Assembly: GCF_000698555.1 (NCBI RefSeq) | Contig: NZ_JFHE01000001.1 | Span: forward strand, 434,001 to 498,000 | From: Caballeronia grimmiae | GTDB taxonomy: Bacteria; Pseudomonadota; Gammaproteobacteria; Burkholderiales; Burkholderiaceae | Direction of reading: 5' to 3' | DNA: 64,000 bases | In this document: in pieces, positions 25,323 through 35,005 of the stretch | Position numbering within the stretch: position 1 is the stretch's first letter | Layout of the letters: every line of letters starts with the position of its first letter | Made by a program: the position numbers and the translations under genes | Notes under the pieces: generated by a model | Told to the model about the DNA's origin: nothing | Database searches by the model: none | What the model saw: the letters and a program-made list of their open reading frames with translations, nothing else

Positions 25323-27649
25323 TTTCCTTCGTCTTCATCCAGCGCAATGCCACGCGCGGCAAGACGCGCCTCGAGCGCGTCAACGCGCTGCCTGCTCGCG
25401 GCAAGCTGCTCACGCAGGTCGCGCAGCGTCCTTTCGCTTTCGAGTTGTCTAGCCGCAGCCGCGCCGACGCCGGCACGTGCCTGCTCCGCCTCCGCCGCCC
25501 AGTGCGCGATGCTGTCGCCGAAGCGCCGCGCAATTTCCGGCGTATCCACGATGCGAATGCCCATCTCGAGGACCCATCCCGGGCCTACTTGCGACGCGAT
25601 GTCGGCAGGCGGCACCGGCAGCATCTGCGGATCGTTGTCGGTTGCGTAGAAGAGCAGCCCGGCATCGCCCGGTGCGGAGTGCAGCGCAATGATCGACGGG
25701 GACAACACCAGATCATCCCGCAACGCACAGCACCAGCGGCGGATACCGCCTTCATCGAACAATTCGATGGCCGATATTTCGTACCAAGCTGGCCGATCCG
25801 ACGGATCCAGGCGCAGCATGCTGGGCGACGACGCATCCCTTGGAATCGGGAAGCGAACGTTCTCCGGGCCGCCGCTCACCTGCAGTGCCACGGTTCTGCC
25901 GTCCGCAAATCCGGCGTCCGGATGGCCGTGATACACCGTCGCGGTAAAACGAGCGGGAGCGGCAGCCGCTAGCGGCAGGCCGTCCTCGGCCCAATCGGCC
26001 AGGAAGACCGCAGCGTCGCGGCCCGTGGCGAAACTCTGGAACTCGCTTTCTTCTGTCGCGTAACGATCGAAATCCTCGTTCCCGATCACGATCCCCGCCG
26101 CCCGTGCCGACCGGATGAAAAACTGCTTGCGGTCGAGCAACGCCGCATCGCTGTTCGGCGAGAAGCTGAAATTCCGGTTGATCAGCGACAGCACCGCCCG
26201 GAACATCAGGAATCCCAATTCGATGCTGTCCTCCGCCTGCCACTCGAGATCGATCGCCTGCGCGTGGCCGTCGTCGCGCAGCACGATGTTCTGCGGGATC
26301 AGATCTAGGTAACGGCCCGGCACGGACGCCCGCGCCGAATCGAGCGCGCAGTCATGCCCGTGTTCGCGCATCAGCCGCTCGGCGATCGTCAGATAGCGCC
26401 GCAGGAACGCACCGATCTTCGCGACGGTCCAGCCGTCCTGCGAGATGAGTTCGACGAAGTCGTCGGCGAGCAGGCGGCCCGTCGCATAAGCGTCCCTTGC
26501 ATCGAGCACGAACCGGTAACGCCCCGATCGATGCGAGGCCTGGCTGGCGGGGGACAGGGCACGCGATTCGACGATCACCTGCGCACCATCGGCCCGAAAC
26601 AGCACCTCCTTGCAAAACGGCGTTCGCCGCGTGGTGTTGTAGTAATGCGCGAGCACGTCGTGCTGCACACCGGAGCCTGATTCGCCGCGTTCAGCCACGA
26701 CGATGAACGAATTGGCGACATCCATGCCCAGGCCGTTGCGGATCATCGTAGGCCAGGCGCGCTGCAGTATAAACGACAGATTCGGGGGTAGCTGCGGGTC
26801 CTGGTGCACGGTCTGGATTGCGAGCGCCGACGGCTGAAACGCGGGATGCGCGAAGCCCAACTCACTCACGACCGCCACGGGAAATTTATAGTCCGGAAAC
26901 GGCGCGAAGAAGCGCGGCTCGGCAAAGGATGCCTGTTGGAAGACCGAAGCCAGTTCCGTCTTGCCGAAGGTGCGCGGGCCGATATCGTCATAGCGATCTT
27001 CAATGCCGAACATCGGCACGCCGACGTGGTCCTCGGGTGCACCAGCGAAGTATTTAAGGCCGACCTGATTCTCGATTGCCACGATCACCACACCTCCCGG
27101 CGCGAGCAGGCGCTGTACGCGTTCGAGCATTGCAACGGCTGGCCGGCTTCCCGACGTGAACAGCGAGGCGTATTCGAGCACGCCAATAAGCGTGACGACA
27201 TCGAAGAGCTCGTCGGTTGCAAAATCGTCGAACCGTTCGGCGACGACAGTCACGTTTGCGAGGTCCCGCGACCGGGAAGCAGCGATGGCAGCGCGCCTTT
27301 GAGAGCCCTCGAGCGCAAGCAGTTGCGCGCCGGCCTCGCCGAGGTAACGGCTGATCGCGCCGCACCCGGCTCCGATTTCGAGCACCCGCCGCGACGCCAA
27401 TCTCCCCTCGAAGGGTCGAAGAACGTTCGCGCGACCGCCTGATAGGTGATAGAGCGATGGCCAGTCGGTAATGCGCGCGGCAAGTTCCGGGGAGTGAAGC
27501 GAAACGTCGGCGGCGGCGCTGACGATATCGCCGATACGCTCTTCGACGGCATCGCCGTCGCTATAGGCGATTCCTTCATAGCCCGGCCGCCGCCATACCC
27601 GAGTGGCAGCATCGAACTGATATCCGAGTCGCTCCAGCGAAAAAGACAT
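25319..27649 (-). CDS. WbdD-like protein: methyltransferase, kinase-like region and C-terminal coiled coil
   Basis: A 776-residue multidomain protein. Residues about 85-215 are a SAM methyltransferase (VLEIGAGCGAISRYLGEAGA at 89-108, LIGVLEY at 154-160). Residues about 330-490 look kinase-like: Lys347 (FCKEVLF), a catalytic-loop-like YLDLIPQNIV with Asp449 and Asn454, and AIDLEW with Asp467, as in aminoglycoside-phosphotransferase/WaaP-type folds. An additional beta-rich region (about 560-700) precedes a heptad-like coiled coil at about 710-768. The order methyltransferase-kinase-coiled coil is that of WbdD, which caps and measures O-antigen chains in E. coli O8/O9a. The neighbouring Wzm/Wzt fits. 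Kinase assignment is from motifs only. Confidence 0.7.
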   Translation of the reverse strand: MSFSLERLGYQFDAATRVWRRPGYEGIAYSDGDAVEERIGDIVSAAADVSLHSPELAARITDWPSLYHLSGGRANVLRPFEGRLASRRVLEIGAGCGAISRYLGEAGAQLLALEGSQRRAAIAASRSRDLANVTVVAERFDDFATDELFDVVTLIGVLEYASLFTSGSRPAVAMLERVQRLLAPGGVVIVAIENQVGLKYFAGAPEDHVGVPMFGIEDRYDDIGPRTFGKTELASVFQQASFAEPRFFAPFPDYKFPVAVVSELGFAHPAFQPSALAIQTVHQDPQLPPNLSFILQRAWPTMIRNGLGMDVANSFIVVAERGESGSGVQHDVLAHYYNTTRRTPFCKEVLFRADGAQVIVESRALSPASQASHRSGRYRFVLDARDAYATGRLLADDFVELISQDGWTVAKIGAFLRRYLTIAERLMREHGHDCALDSARASVPGRYLDLIPQNIVLRDDGHAQAIDLEWQAEDSIELGFLMFRAVLSLINRNFSFSPNSDAALLDRKQFFIRSARAAGIVIGNEDFDRYATEESEFQSFATGRDAAVFLADWAEDGLPLAAAAPARFTATVYHGHPDAGFADGRTVALQVSGGPENVRFPIPRDASSPSMLRLDPSDRPAWYEISAIELFDEGGIRRWCCALRDDLVLSPSIIALHSAPGDAGLLFYATDNDPQMLPVPPADIASQVGPGWVLEMGIRIVDTPEIARRFGDSIAHWAAEAEQARAGVGAAAARQLESERTLRDLREQLAASRQRVDALEARLAARGIALDEDEGK

Positions 27650-27725
27650 GCGTTAATCCTTGGTTCTATATTCGAGTGTTCTGCTGACCGCTGCCCTGCC
27701 GCGTCGCAGCGGCCAGGACTTTTGT

Positions 27726-29774
27726 TCAGGACGACTCCGCCCAGCGGTATGTCTCGTCGACACGGCCACCCGCACGGGCCCAGTTGCCGTCTGCAATCTG
27801 TCCGGTGTCGATGACGCTCATCCCCGCCCGTCGCACCGAAAGCGGAAGCACGCGCTCGAGCGCGTGAGCAAGCGTGCCATCGATCTGGCCTCCTTCTTCT
27901 TCGAAAGACTCGCGCGTGAGCCCGAGACCCAGCAGCGGTTCGAGCGCCGCCATTCTTGCCCAGAACATGGTGCCCGCCGCGAAACGATATCGCGCTCCCC
28001 TCGCGTCGAATCCGAGCGAAGTCGCGAGTTCGCGCACGCGGGCATCGTTCGATCCGCGGAAGCGGTCCGACCACACCATGTGTCCGGCCGGACCGATCAT
28101 GCCGACCGACGGACGCGATTCGAACGCAAACAGAACACGGCGTGGGCATGGGTCTTCACCCAGTAGCTTGTCGAACAGATCTCTTCTCCAGGCGTCCCCG
28201 TCAAGACGGTGCAGCGACTTCTTCGAGTGAATCTTGCACACGAAGCGGCAGCCGTCGGCACGCGCTCGGGCGAGCAACTGCACGAAAGGTAGCAGATCAC
28301 GGCCGCGATTTTCCAGCCGCTCTATCACCGCCCCGGGAAAGAGCGCGCGGATTGCGTCTTCGCATGCCGCCGCAGCGTATTCGCCGATGGACACGTAAAG
28401 CCTGAATCCGTCCGGCAGATGCGCGAGGTACTCGCTGATCTCCGGCCATAGTTCCGGATAGTGCAGATGCAGGATCACGGCAATGTCCCGCCCATGGGGC
28501 TGCCAATCTTCATGCATGGCGGCACCGAACTGTTCGAGCACCTGGCGCGTCTGTTCGAGATAGGCGAAGCCGTTGTCGCAGTCTGGCTCAAGCACCGCGC
28601 CATGCAGCCAGTCGTTCCACGATTGCAGAAAGACAAGAGGCGTGCGGTCAGGTTGGCTGACAGCGCGAGCGCATGCCTGGTGCAGAGCCGCCGCATATCG
28701 GGAAGGCGCCGCATCGGCGGAAATCCGCGCATGCTCGCGAGCGAGCGGGCTGTCGTCCATGGCTGCAGCGACTGCCGGGTAAGACGTCGAATGTCGCTTC
28801 TCATCACCGAGCAGGAGCCGTGCATCATCTGCATATAGCGAGACGGCGCCGGCGAAGGTCGAGTTGAGCAGCGTCGGCTGCATGCGCGTATCCGCCTGTC
28901 CCGGCCAGAGGCGCACCTCGGCATCGTAACCGGCGCCAGTAGGAACAGGCCCCGACACCGCGACCAGATGAACGTCGTCTATGTCAGTTTCAGCGAGCCA
29001 GGCTCGCCATTGCGACGCGTCGCCGTCAGTGGCCGACGCATCGACGAGGACCACCGGCCGTCCATCAACCTTGAGGCAGCGCGGATGCGTCAAGACCTGA
29101 CGCCACGCCGTCGTCGAGGTCGGCTCGCTGCGGCGGTCAAAATGAACGCATACCTGCAGAGGCATGCCCGGGTCGTCCATTAGCGCGAACACCTCTGCCG
29201 CGGTTGCGCCATCGCCGCGACGTTCCGGGCCGGCTCCGGCATCGATGCAAAAGGCCCCAATGCCGTACCCGGCAGCAAGTCTCGCTTGTTCGATCGCAAG
29301 TTCTCGATCCGTGCGCGCGTAACAGCCGAACATCGCTGGCACTCTGGGCTGCCTGTGCCCGATGAATTGCGCCTGACTGCCTGTCACCGCTGCCCAGTTC
29401 CACTCACTGCTCCAGCGATACACGGCGACGGCAACAACGCGGCTTGGCGTCAGGCCGCCGACCAGACGCTCACTGTATTCCGGATGATGCGCCGCTCCCG
29501 TGGGCAGGAACGCGCGACGCAACCCGTCACGCGCGTACAGCGGCATTCTTACGATGAGCCGCTCCGCCGCCTCAACCTCATCCTTACCGACACGCTCGCC
29601 CATTGCGGCAGCGGCTGCGAGGGCGCGCGCGCCTACCACCTCTAGCACGGCAGACGCGGCACGAAGCATCGCCGTTCGGCCGCATAGCGAACGAACACGC
29701 CGCGTCCAGACGCTGGATTGAAAGCGCAGGACCGATTGCAAACGATTCAGTCGCGCGATGTCCATGGATCTCAT
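27726..29774 (-). CDS. Two-domain protein: WbsX/GH99-like region plus rhamnan synthesis F (RgpF) domain
   Basis: A 682-residue protein. Residues about 110-400 resemble the WbsX/GH99-like fold, with VPAMFGCYARTD, an aromatic SWNDWLHGA at about 385-393 (compare NAWNEWGEG in the upstream gene) and an acidic EPD after it. Residues about 430-680 form an RgpF-type domain: DIAVILHLHYPELWPEI, NRGRDLLPFVQLL and CKIHSKKS. RgpF proteins act in rhamnose-glucose polysaccharide assembly. Start at 29774 is chosen because it overlaps the upstream stop as ATGA. Whether the N-terminal part is a transferase or hydrolase is open. Confidence 0.78.
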   Translation of the reverse strand: MRSMDIARLNRLQSVLRFQSSVWTRRVRSLCGRTAMLRAASAVLEVVGARALAAAAAMGERVGKDEVEAAERLIVRMPLYARDGLRRAFLPTGAAHHPEYSERLVGGLTPSRVVAVAVYRWSSEWNWAAVTGSQAQFIGHRQPRVPAMFGCYARTDRELAIEQARLAAGYGIGAFCIDAGAGPERRGDGATAAEVFALMDDPGMPLQVCVHFDRRSEPTSTTAWRQVLTHPRCLKVDGRPVVLVDASATDGDASQWRAWLAETDIDDVHLVAVSGPVPTGAGYDAEVRLWPGQADTRMQPTLLNSTFAGAVSLYADDARLLLGDEKRHSTSYPAVAAAMDDSPLAREHARISADAAPSRYAAALHQACARAVSQPDRTPLVFLQSWNDWLHGAVLEPDCDNGFAYLEQTRQVLEQFGAAMHEDWQPHGRDIAVILHLHYPELWPEISEYLAHLPDGFRLYVSIGEYAAAACEDAIRALFPGAVIERLENRGRDLLPFVQLLARARADGCRFVCKIHSKKSLHRLDGDAWRRDLFDKLLGEDPCPRRVLFAFESRPSVGMIGPAGHMVWSDRFRGSNDARVRELATSLGFDARGARYRFAAGTMFWARMAALEPLLGLGLTRESFEEEGGQIDGTLAHALERVLPLSVRRAGMSVIDTGQIADGNWARAGGRVDETYRWAESS

Positions 29775-31864
29775 GCCGGGCGATGCGTCCAACGCGATAT
29801 GGCCCGACGGGTGGCGTCGAGGAAAGCGTGTTTGTAACGCATATCCGGTTCCAGGTGATTCCCCTCTCCCCACTCGTTCCACGCGTTGACGAAAACGATG
29901 CGCTCATCGCCGCAAGCGAAACGATCCGTATAGGACAGCGCCCGGTCCAGCCATGCTTCGTACGCCTCGGGGGATGCGCCGAGGAAAATGTGCCCCGTAT
30001 TCTGCTTGCGTGCGGTGTTGTCCCACGACGGCATCGTGCCGCGGAACATCGGATATCCAGGATTGGGCTTCGCCAGGCAGACTTCGGCGGTGGCCTGGTA
30101 ATCGAACAGCGCTCCGCGAAAGGCGGACGCGAGACCTTGTACATCTCCGGCGAAAGGCACGCCGCAGCCATGAGGTGGAAATTCGACGCTCGCATCGAAA
30201 TCGAAATCAGCGGGCTTCTCACCGCGCGCCCAGCTGTCGAACGATTGCACGTACGCCAGGTACACGTCACCCAGTCCTGCCTCGCGCGCCATGCGCCGCC
30301 AGGTTGCCGCCGCTCTGCGCGGTTCCGGAAGCAGCGAAATGCGGTAGATAAGAACGAGCGGCTTCCCGTTGACGCGAATGTAGCGTTCGTCTCTCAGAAG
30401 CGGCAGCCAGTCACGGAAGAGCGCGACCTCATCTTCCTGCGTATAGGACTGTCCAATCAGAAGAGACGACTCCAGACCGTCCCAGCGACGCGTCCAGTTT
30501 TCATTGGCCCAGCAGATGCAGAACGGGAAGTTGGGCTTTCCGGTGTCGAGTACTTCCTGGAGTGGCCGTTCGAGAAGGCGATGACCGCTGAACCAGTAGT
30601 AGTAGTAGCAAAAGCCGGCGAGGCCGGCGTTGCGCGCGAGATCAGCCTGCGCTTGCCGGACTTCCGGCACGCGAAGATCGTAGAAACCGAGGTCGGCCGG
30701 GAGGTGAGGCTGATAGTGACCCTCGAAGTTCGGCCTCGCCTTCGAAACGTTGGTCCACTCAGTGAAACCCTTGCCCCACCACTCGTCGTTTTCGCGGATG
30801 GGATGGTATTGCGGAAGATAAAACGCCAACACGCGAATATCCGAAGCGGCGCGCGCCAGTGCGTCCGGTGCAGCCGAACGATCAGACTTCGCCGAAACAG
30901 AAATCGCAGGTGCAGGTGCAGACGGGGTCTCCTGGCATGCAAAGCGGGCTTCTGGTTCGAACACGATTGGATCGTTGCTCTGCCAGAGGGTGCGCATCAG
31001 CGCGTCAATGGCCGTCGCCCGAGGCTGCGTCCGGGCGGAATTCGCCGCGCGCAGCAGGACGTCGCGGCGAATCAGCACGCCAAGGTCGGTTGCGGCCGGC
31101 ACGCGCCGGCTCACGCTGTAAGACGGATCGCTTGCGTCGTCGCCCTCGCCGAGACGGCGGAACGTCCCGTCAGGACTCCATGATGCGCCGGACTCGATTA
31201 GCGTCGCGTCTACTCGAAGAATGGCAGCGCATGCAGCGGCAGCCAGGACATCCGTGCGTAGCCGTCGCACGAGCGCGTCTATCGCGCCGGCCTGTGCTTG
31301 CACCGCGTCAGTCGTCAGCAACACGAATTCGCCGCGCAATTCCTGCGCGAACGCGTGGATGCCGTCCAGCAAGTCCGCTTCGGAACGGACCTGCGACCGA
31401 CGCAAGCCCGGCAGCGGGTCGAGCGCTGCGTCGGCCTCTCCGCAACCGATGACACCGAATTCGATTGACTCTGGCACAACAGACGCGCGTTGCAGCGCAA
31501 TCAGGGTCTCACGTGCAAGACGCGCGCCCTGGCGGTGAATCAGCATCACCGAGACTGTGGGCGCTTCGCCTGAAGCGAGAGTCGTCCCGCCGACATCGTT
31601 CATGAAAGAACCGTCGGTGGCGTTCAGCAGCGTCAACTGCGAAACCAGCGCGGCACGCGCCTCAGTGTTATCGCCTCGCACGTTGGAGCCTACTGGCCTT
31701 GTTCCGAGAACGTGCCGCGCGACTCGCGACCATAGGCCCGCCACGCCTTCGGTACGCAGCAGCCTGAGCGCATAACGCGACACAGCAGCTGGCCCGCCTG
31801 CGGCGGCAACGACGTTGCGCGCGCGACGGACGGTGCGCATCCTTGCGAGAAACGCGTCTTTCAT
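29771..31864 (-). CDS. Glycosyltransferase WbsX-family protein with GT2-like N-terminal region
   Basis: A 697-residue protein. Residues about 100-310 look like a degenerate GT2 domain (VSVMLIHRQGARLARETLIA, FVLLTTDAVQAQAGAIDALV). Residues 344-690 are a clear WbsX domain: VLAFYLPQYHPIRENDEWWG, KGFTEWTNVSKARP, FCYYYYWFSGHRLLE, CICWANENWTRRWDG and, near the C-terminus, FVNAWNEWGEGNHLEPD. WbsX proteins occur throughout O-antigen and capsule loci and share a fold with GH99 endo-mannosidases, but the reaction is unsettled. The start overlaps the wzt stop by four bases (31861-31864). It is probably cytoplasmic. Confidence 0.83.
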   Translation of the reverse strand: MKDAFLARMRTVRRARNVVAAAGGPAAVSRYALRLLRTEGVAGLWSRVARHVLGTRPVGSNVRGDNTEARAALVSQLTLLNATDGSFMNDVGGTTLASGEAPTVSVMLIHRQGARLARETLIALQRASVVPESIEFGVIGCGEADAALDPLPGLRRSQVRSEADLLDGIHAFAQELRGEFVLLTTDAVQAQAGAIDALVRRLRTDVLAAAACAAILRVDATLIESGASWSPDGTFRRLGEGDDASDPSYSVSRRVPAATDLGVLIRRDVLLRAANSARTQPRATAIDALMRTLWQSNDPIVFEPEARFACQETPSAPAPAISVSAKSDRSAAPDALARAASDIRVLAFYLPQYHPIRENDEWWGKGFTEWTNVSKARPNFEGHYQPHLPADLGFYDLRVPEVRQAQADLARNAGLAGFCYYYYWFSGHRLLERPLQEVLDTGKPNFPFCICWANENWTRRWDGLESSLLIGQSYTQEDEVALFRDWLPLLRDERYIRVNGKPLVLIYRISLLPEPRRAAATWRRMAREAGLGDVYLAYVQSFDSWARGEKPADFDFDASVEFPPHGCGVPFAGDVQGLASAFRGALFDYQATAEVCLAKPNPGYPMFRGTMPSWDNTARKQNTGHIFLGASPEAYEAWLDRALSYTDRFACGDERIVFVNAWNEWGEGNHLEPDMRYKHAFLDATRRAISRWTHRPA

Positions 31865-33207
31865 GGCTGATGCAGTTGCATCGACATGTTCATGTCAAGC
31901 AATCCGAAGAAGGACGAATCGGGACTCACGACGAGATGAATCGAATCGTAGCGGCGGTCGTGCGGAACGATGTTCTCGCCCTCTCGCGTCGCGATTCCGA
32001 GCGAAATAAAGTAGTCGCCCTGCCCGAGTTTGCAGTCCAGGAACACCGTTGCCCGCATGCGCTCGCCGGCCCCGCCCATGTTGCGCACTTCGTCGCAGGC
32101 AAGTAGCTCCGAATTCGAGCCGAAGACCGTTACGCCTTCTTTCGTTTTCACGGTGACGCCAAGTATCGGCCGCACGAGTGTCCGCTCGAACGTCACGGCC
32201 ACGTCGAGACGAAGGCGCGCGCCGGATTCGACCGAATGGGGATATTCAACGCCATCGCTTTCCAGCCGAAAATCGCTGATAACAGCGGATCCATCGCCCC
32301 ATCGGTATTCGTAGGGGTTATAACCGGGCCGTTGCGCGAAGGCGTCCTGATCGAAAATCAGCTTGCCGGCCCCGACATCGATACTTTCGTCGATCCGTTT
32401 CTTGCCCTTGCCGTCCGCGCCGCCTTCGTCTCCATCGCCGTTCGACGCTTGCGCGCGCTTGCGGTTACTGTCTCGTCCGAACAGAAGATCGAGGTACCTG
32501 TTGACGATTTCGCGCGGCTTGCCTTCCTGCAGCATCTCGCCTTGGTCGATCAGCACTGCGCTGGAGCAATGAGTCACGATCTGCTCGCTGCTATGCGTGA
32601 CAAGCAAAATACTGGTGCCGTTGTCCTTTAGTTGTTTGAGGCGGTCGAAACACTTGGCCTGGAAGCGCGCGTCGCCCACGGCGAGCGCTTCGTCCACGAT
32701 CAGGATCTCCGGGTTCGTCTGAGCCTGAACGGCGAACGCGAGACGAACCATCATCCCGCTGGAGTAAGTCTTGACGGGCTGATCGACGAACGCGCCGATG
32801 TCAGCGAATGACACGATGCTGTCGAAGCGCTCATCCACTTCCTCGGAGCTGAGTCCGAGCAACGAAGCGTTCAAGTACACGTTTTCGCGGCCTGTGAATT
32901 CGGGATTGAAACCCGAACCAAGCTCCAGCAAGGCCGCGACGCGACCATGCACCGACACCGAACCCGTCGTGGGCGTCAGCGTACCGGCAATGATTTGCAA
33001 CAGCGTGGACTTGCCCGAGCCGTTACGGCCCACGATGCCGACCGTTTCTCCTCTCGGAACCGTGAAGCCAATGTTCTTCAGTGCCCAGAATTGGCGAAAC
33101 AACTGGCGGCGCCGGCCGACCAGCATCTGCAGCAAACGGTCGCGTGGGCGCTCGTAAATGTTGTAGCACTTGCCGACGTCGCGGATTTCAATCGCGGAAT
33201 CACTCAT
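31861..33207 (-). CDS. wzt: O-antigen ABC transporter ATP-binding protein with C-terminal sugar-binding domain
   Basis: A 448-residue ATPase. Walker A GRNGSGKST at 60-68, signature TYSSGMMVRLAFA, Walker B EILIVDEALAVGD and the H-loop VTHS are complete. After an Asp/Gly/Lys-rich linker (about 280-300) comes a Wzt C-terminal beta-sandwich (about 310-445), which in E. coli O9a binds the modified non-reducing end of the chain. It energises export of undecaprenyl-linked O-antigen across the inner membrane. The ATG at 33207 fits homologues; upstream codons are spurious. Presence of the C-terminal domain predicts a terminal modification as export signal, matching the WbdD-like gene nearby. Confidence 0.93.
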   Translation of the reverse strand: MSDSAIEIRDVGKCYNIYERPRDRLLQMLVGRRRQLFRQFWALKNIGFTVPRGETVGIVGRNGSGKSTLLQIIAGTLTPTTGSVSVHGRVAALLELGSGFNPEFTGRENVYLNASLLGLSSEEVDERFDSIVSFADIGAFVDQPVKTYSSGMMVRLAFAVQAQTNPEILIVDEALAVGDARFQAKCFDRLKQLKDNGTSILLVTHSSEQIVTHCSSAVLIDQGEMLQEGKPREIVNRYLDLLFGRDSNRKRAQASNGDGDEGGADGKGKKRIDESIDVGAGKLIFDQDAFAQRPGYNPYEYRWGDGSAVISDFRLESDGVEYPHSVESGARLRLDVAVTFERTLVRPILGVTVKTKEGVTVFGSNSELLACDEVRNMGGAGERMRATVFLDCKLGQGDYFISLGIATREGENIVPHDRRYDSIHLVVSPDSSFFGLLDMNMSMQLHQP

Positions 33208-33232
33208 AGGTCTATTCTTTCCGTGTCTGCGC

Positions 33233-34054
33233 TCAAAGGATGTCCGCGAAGCCGCCGCGCGTCCGCTGGAACCAGGCGTAGCCGAACCATGCGGCGATGT
33301 AGCCAAACACGAAATACTTCAAAATGCCGAGCCAATCCAGCGGATTACCCCAGATCAGCGCGTTACGAAGTTGCTCGATGACGAAGGTCAAAGGATTCCA
33401 CTCGATGAGGAATCGCAGTTCCTCGGGCACCGATGTCGTCGGATAAAAGACGGGCGACAGGAACATCAGCAGCGAAGTGACGATGGACATGAGTTGGCCG
33501 ATGTCGCGCAGAAAGACGCCGAGGGACATCAGGAACCAAGTCACGCCCGCAATCAGAAGCACGTAGGGAACGAGGATCAGCGGAACTGCCAGCGCGCTGA
33601 TCGGAAGATGCTGCTGCCATAGCAATATCCCGCCGATCAAAATCAGAGACGCGATAAAAGTGTGAAACAGCGCAGTTCCAATCGTGATCCACGTCAGCGT
33701 CTCCAGCGGAAACACCACCCGTTTCACATAGTTCGTGTTCGCGACGATCATGCCGGGCGCGCGGTTGATGCACTCGGCCAACAACCCGTGCGTCAGCACG
33801 CCGACGAACATGACGACCGCAAACTCGAAGTGACTGGTCGACGCCGGGCGCCACTTGGACTTGAAAACCACTCCGAAGACGAACGTGTAGACGCTCAGAA
33901 GCAAAAGCGGATTCACGAACGACCAGAATAGGCCGAGGAACGATCCTTTATATCGGCCCGACACCTCTCGTTTGACGAACTGATATATCAGTGCACGCTG
34001 GCTCACGAGCGAATCGATGACTGCAAGGGGATTCCGATAGCTGTAACGGCTCAT
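33233..34054 (-). CDS. wzm: O-antigen ABC transporter permease
   Basis: A 273-residue ABC-2 type permease with six transmembrane segments, an N-terminal REVSGRYKGSFLGLFWSFVNP and a C-terminal QRTRGGFADIL tail. It forms the channel with Wzt, whose gene begins 25 nt downstream. ABC-2 permeases of this kind export complete polysaccharide chains, so the cluster is of the ABC-dependent and not the Wzx/Wzy type. The start has an AAAGGA ribosome-binding site. Confidence 0.93.
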   Translation of the reverse strand: MSRYSYRNPLAVIDSLVSQRALIYQFVKREVSGRYKGSFLGLFWSFVNPLLLLSVYTFVFGVVFKSKWRPASTSHFEFAVVMFVGVLTHGLLAECINRAPGMIVANTNYVKRVVFPLETLTWITIGTALFHTFIASLILIGGILLWQQHLPISALAVPLILVPYVLLIAGVTWFLMSLGVFLRDIGQLMSIVTSLLMFLSPVFYPTTSVPEELRFLIEWNPLTFVIEQLRNALIWGNPLDWLGILKYFVFGYIAAWFGYAWFQRTRGGFADIL

Positions 34055-34111
34055 TCAATCCTTTTCTCTTCAAAGCTGTATTGCACGCGCCCGCACGCGG
34101 GGGCGCGAGCG

Positions 34112-35005
34112 TCAGGCGCCAGCGAGCTGGTCGATGATTTGCCGCATGCATACGTCCCACTCGGGACGATGCAAGCCGAATCGCGCGTCGAAGCCTGAAC
34201 AGTCGAGGCGCGAGTTCGCCGGACGACGTGCTGGAAGCGGATACTCCGACGTCGCGATCGGAATGACGCGGCGCGCCTTGATATCGAACTGACCAACGGA
34301 CCGCGCATAGTCGATAAGCGCTTCCGCGAAGCCGTGCCAGGTCACGCTTCCCGCCGCTGCCATATGGAAGCGGCCACTACGGAAGCGCCCGTGACGCCGC
34401 TCCGCCTTTGCCTGTGCGATACATTGAGCCGTCAGGTCGGCGATCAGCCGCGCGCTCGTCGGCGCGCCGGTTTGATCACTCACGACGCTCAGTTCCTCGC
34501 GCTGTGCTGCCAGCCTGAGCATCGTCAAAAGGAAGTTCTTGCCGCGCGCGGCATAGACCCAGGTCGTGCGGAAAATCAGGTGATCGCAACCGGACGCGAC
34601 AATCGCCTCTTCACCACCCAGCTTGGAACGTCCGTAGGCATTAAGCGGTGCCGGTGCATCGACTTCCTTCCAGGGCTGGCTGCCGTTTCCGTTGAAGACG
34701 TAGTCCGTCGAGAAATGCACAAGCAGCGCACCGATGCGCCGCGCCGCTACCGCCAGTTCGCCGACGGCCTCCGCGTTGATTCGCCAGGCAAGCGCTTCCT
34801 CCTGCTCGGCCTTGTCGACGGCTGTATAAGCGGCTGCATTCACAATGACATCCGGACGGTGCGACTCGACAAGTGTCGCCACGCGCTCTGGCTCTGCGAG
34901 ATCGGCGTCCTGGCGGGTCGCCACGATCACCTGTCCAAGCGGCAACAGACTGCGCGCGAGCTCCCAGCCGACTTGCCCGTTTGCGCCGATCAGCAGCAGC
35001 TTCAT
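34112..35005 (-). CDS. rfbD: dTDP-4-dehydrorhamnose reductase
   Basis: A 297-residue SDR enzyme catalysing the last step of dTDP-L-rhamnose synthesis. LLIGANGQVGWELARSL binds NADPH; VNAAAYTAVDKAEQEE, HFSTDYVFNGNG and YGRSKLGGEEAI (Tyr-xxx-Lys) are family signatures. The start overlaps the rfbC stop (ATGA). It ends 57 nt before wzm. Confidence 0.95.
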   Translation of the reverse strand: MKLLLIGANGQVGWELARSLLPLGQVIVATRQDADLAEPERVATLVESHRPDVIVNAAAYTAVDKAEQEEALAWRINAEAVGELAVAARRIGALLVHFSTDYVFNGNGSQPWKEVDAPAPLNAYGRSKLGGEEAIVASGCDHLIFRTTWVYAARGKNFLLTMLRLAAQREELSVVSDQTGAPTSARLIADLTAQCIAQAKAERRHGRFRSGRFHMAAAGSVTWHGFAEALIDYARSVGQFDIKARRVIPIATSEYPLPARRPANSRLDCSGFDARFGLHRPEWDVCMRQIIDQLAGA

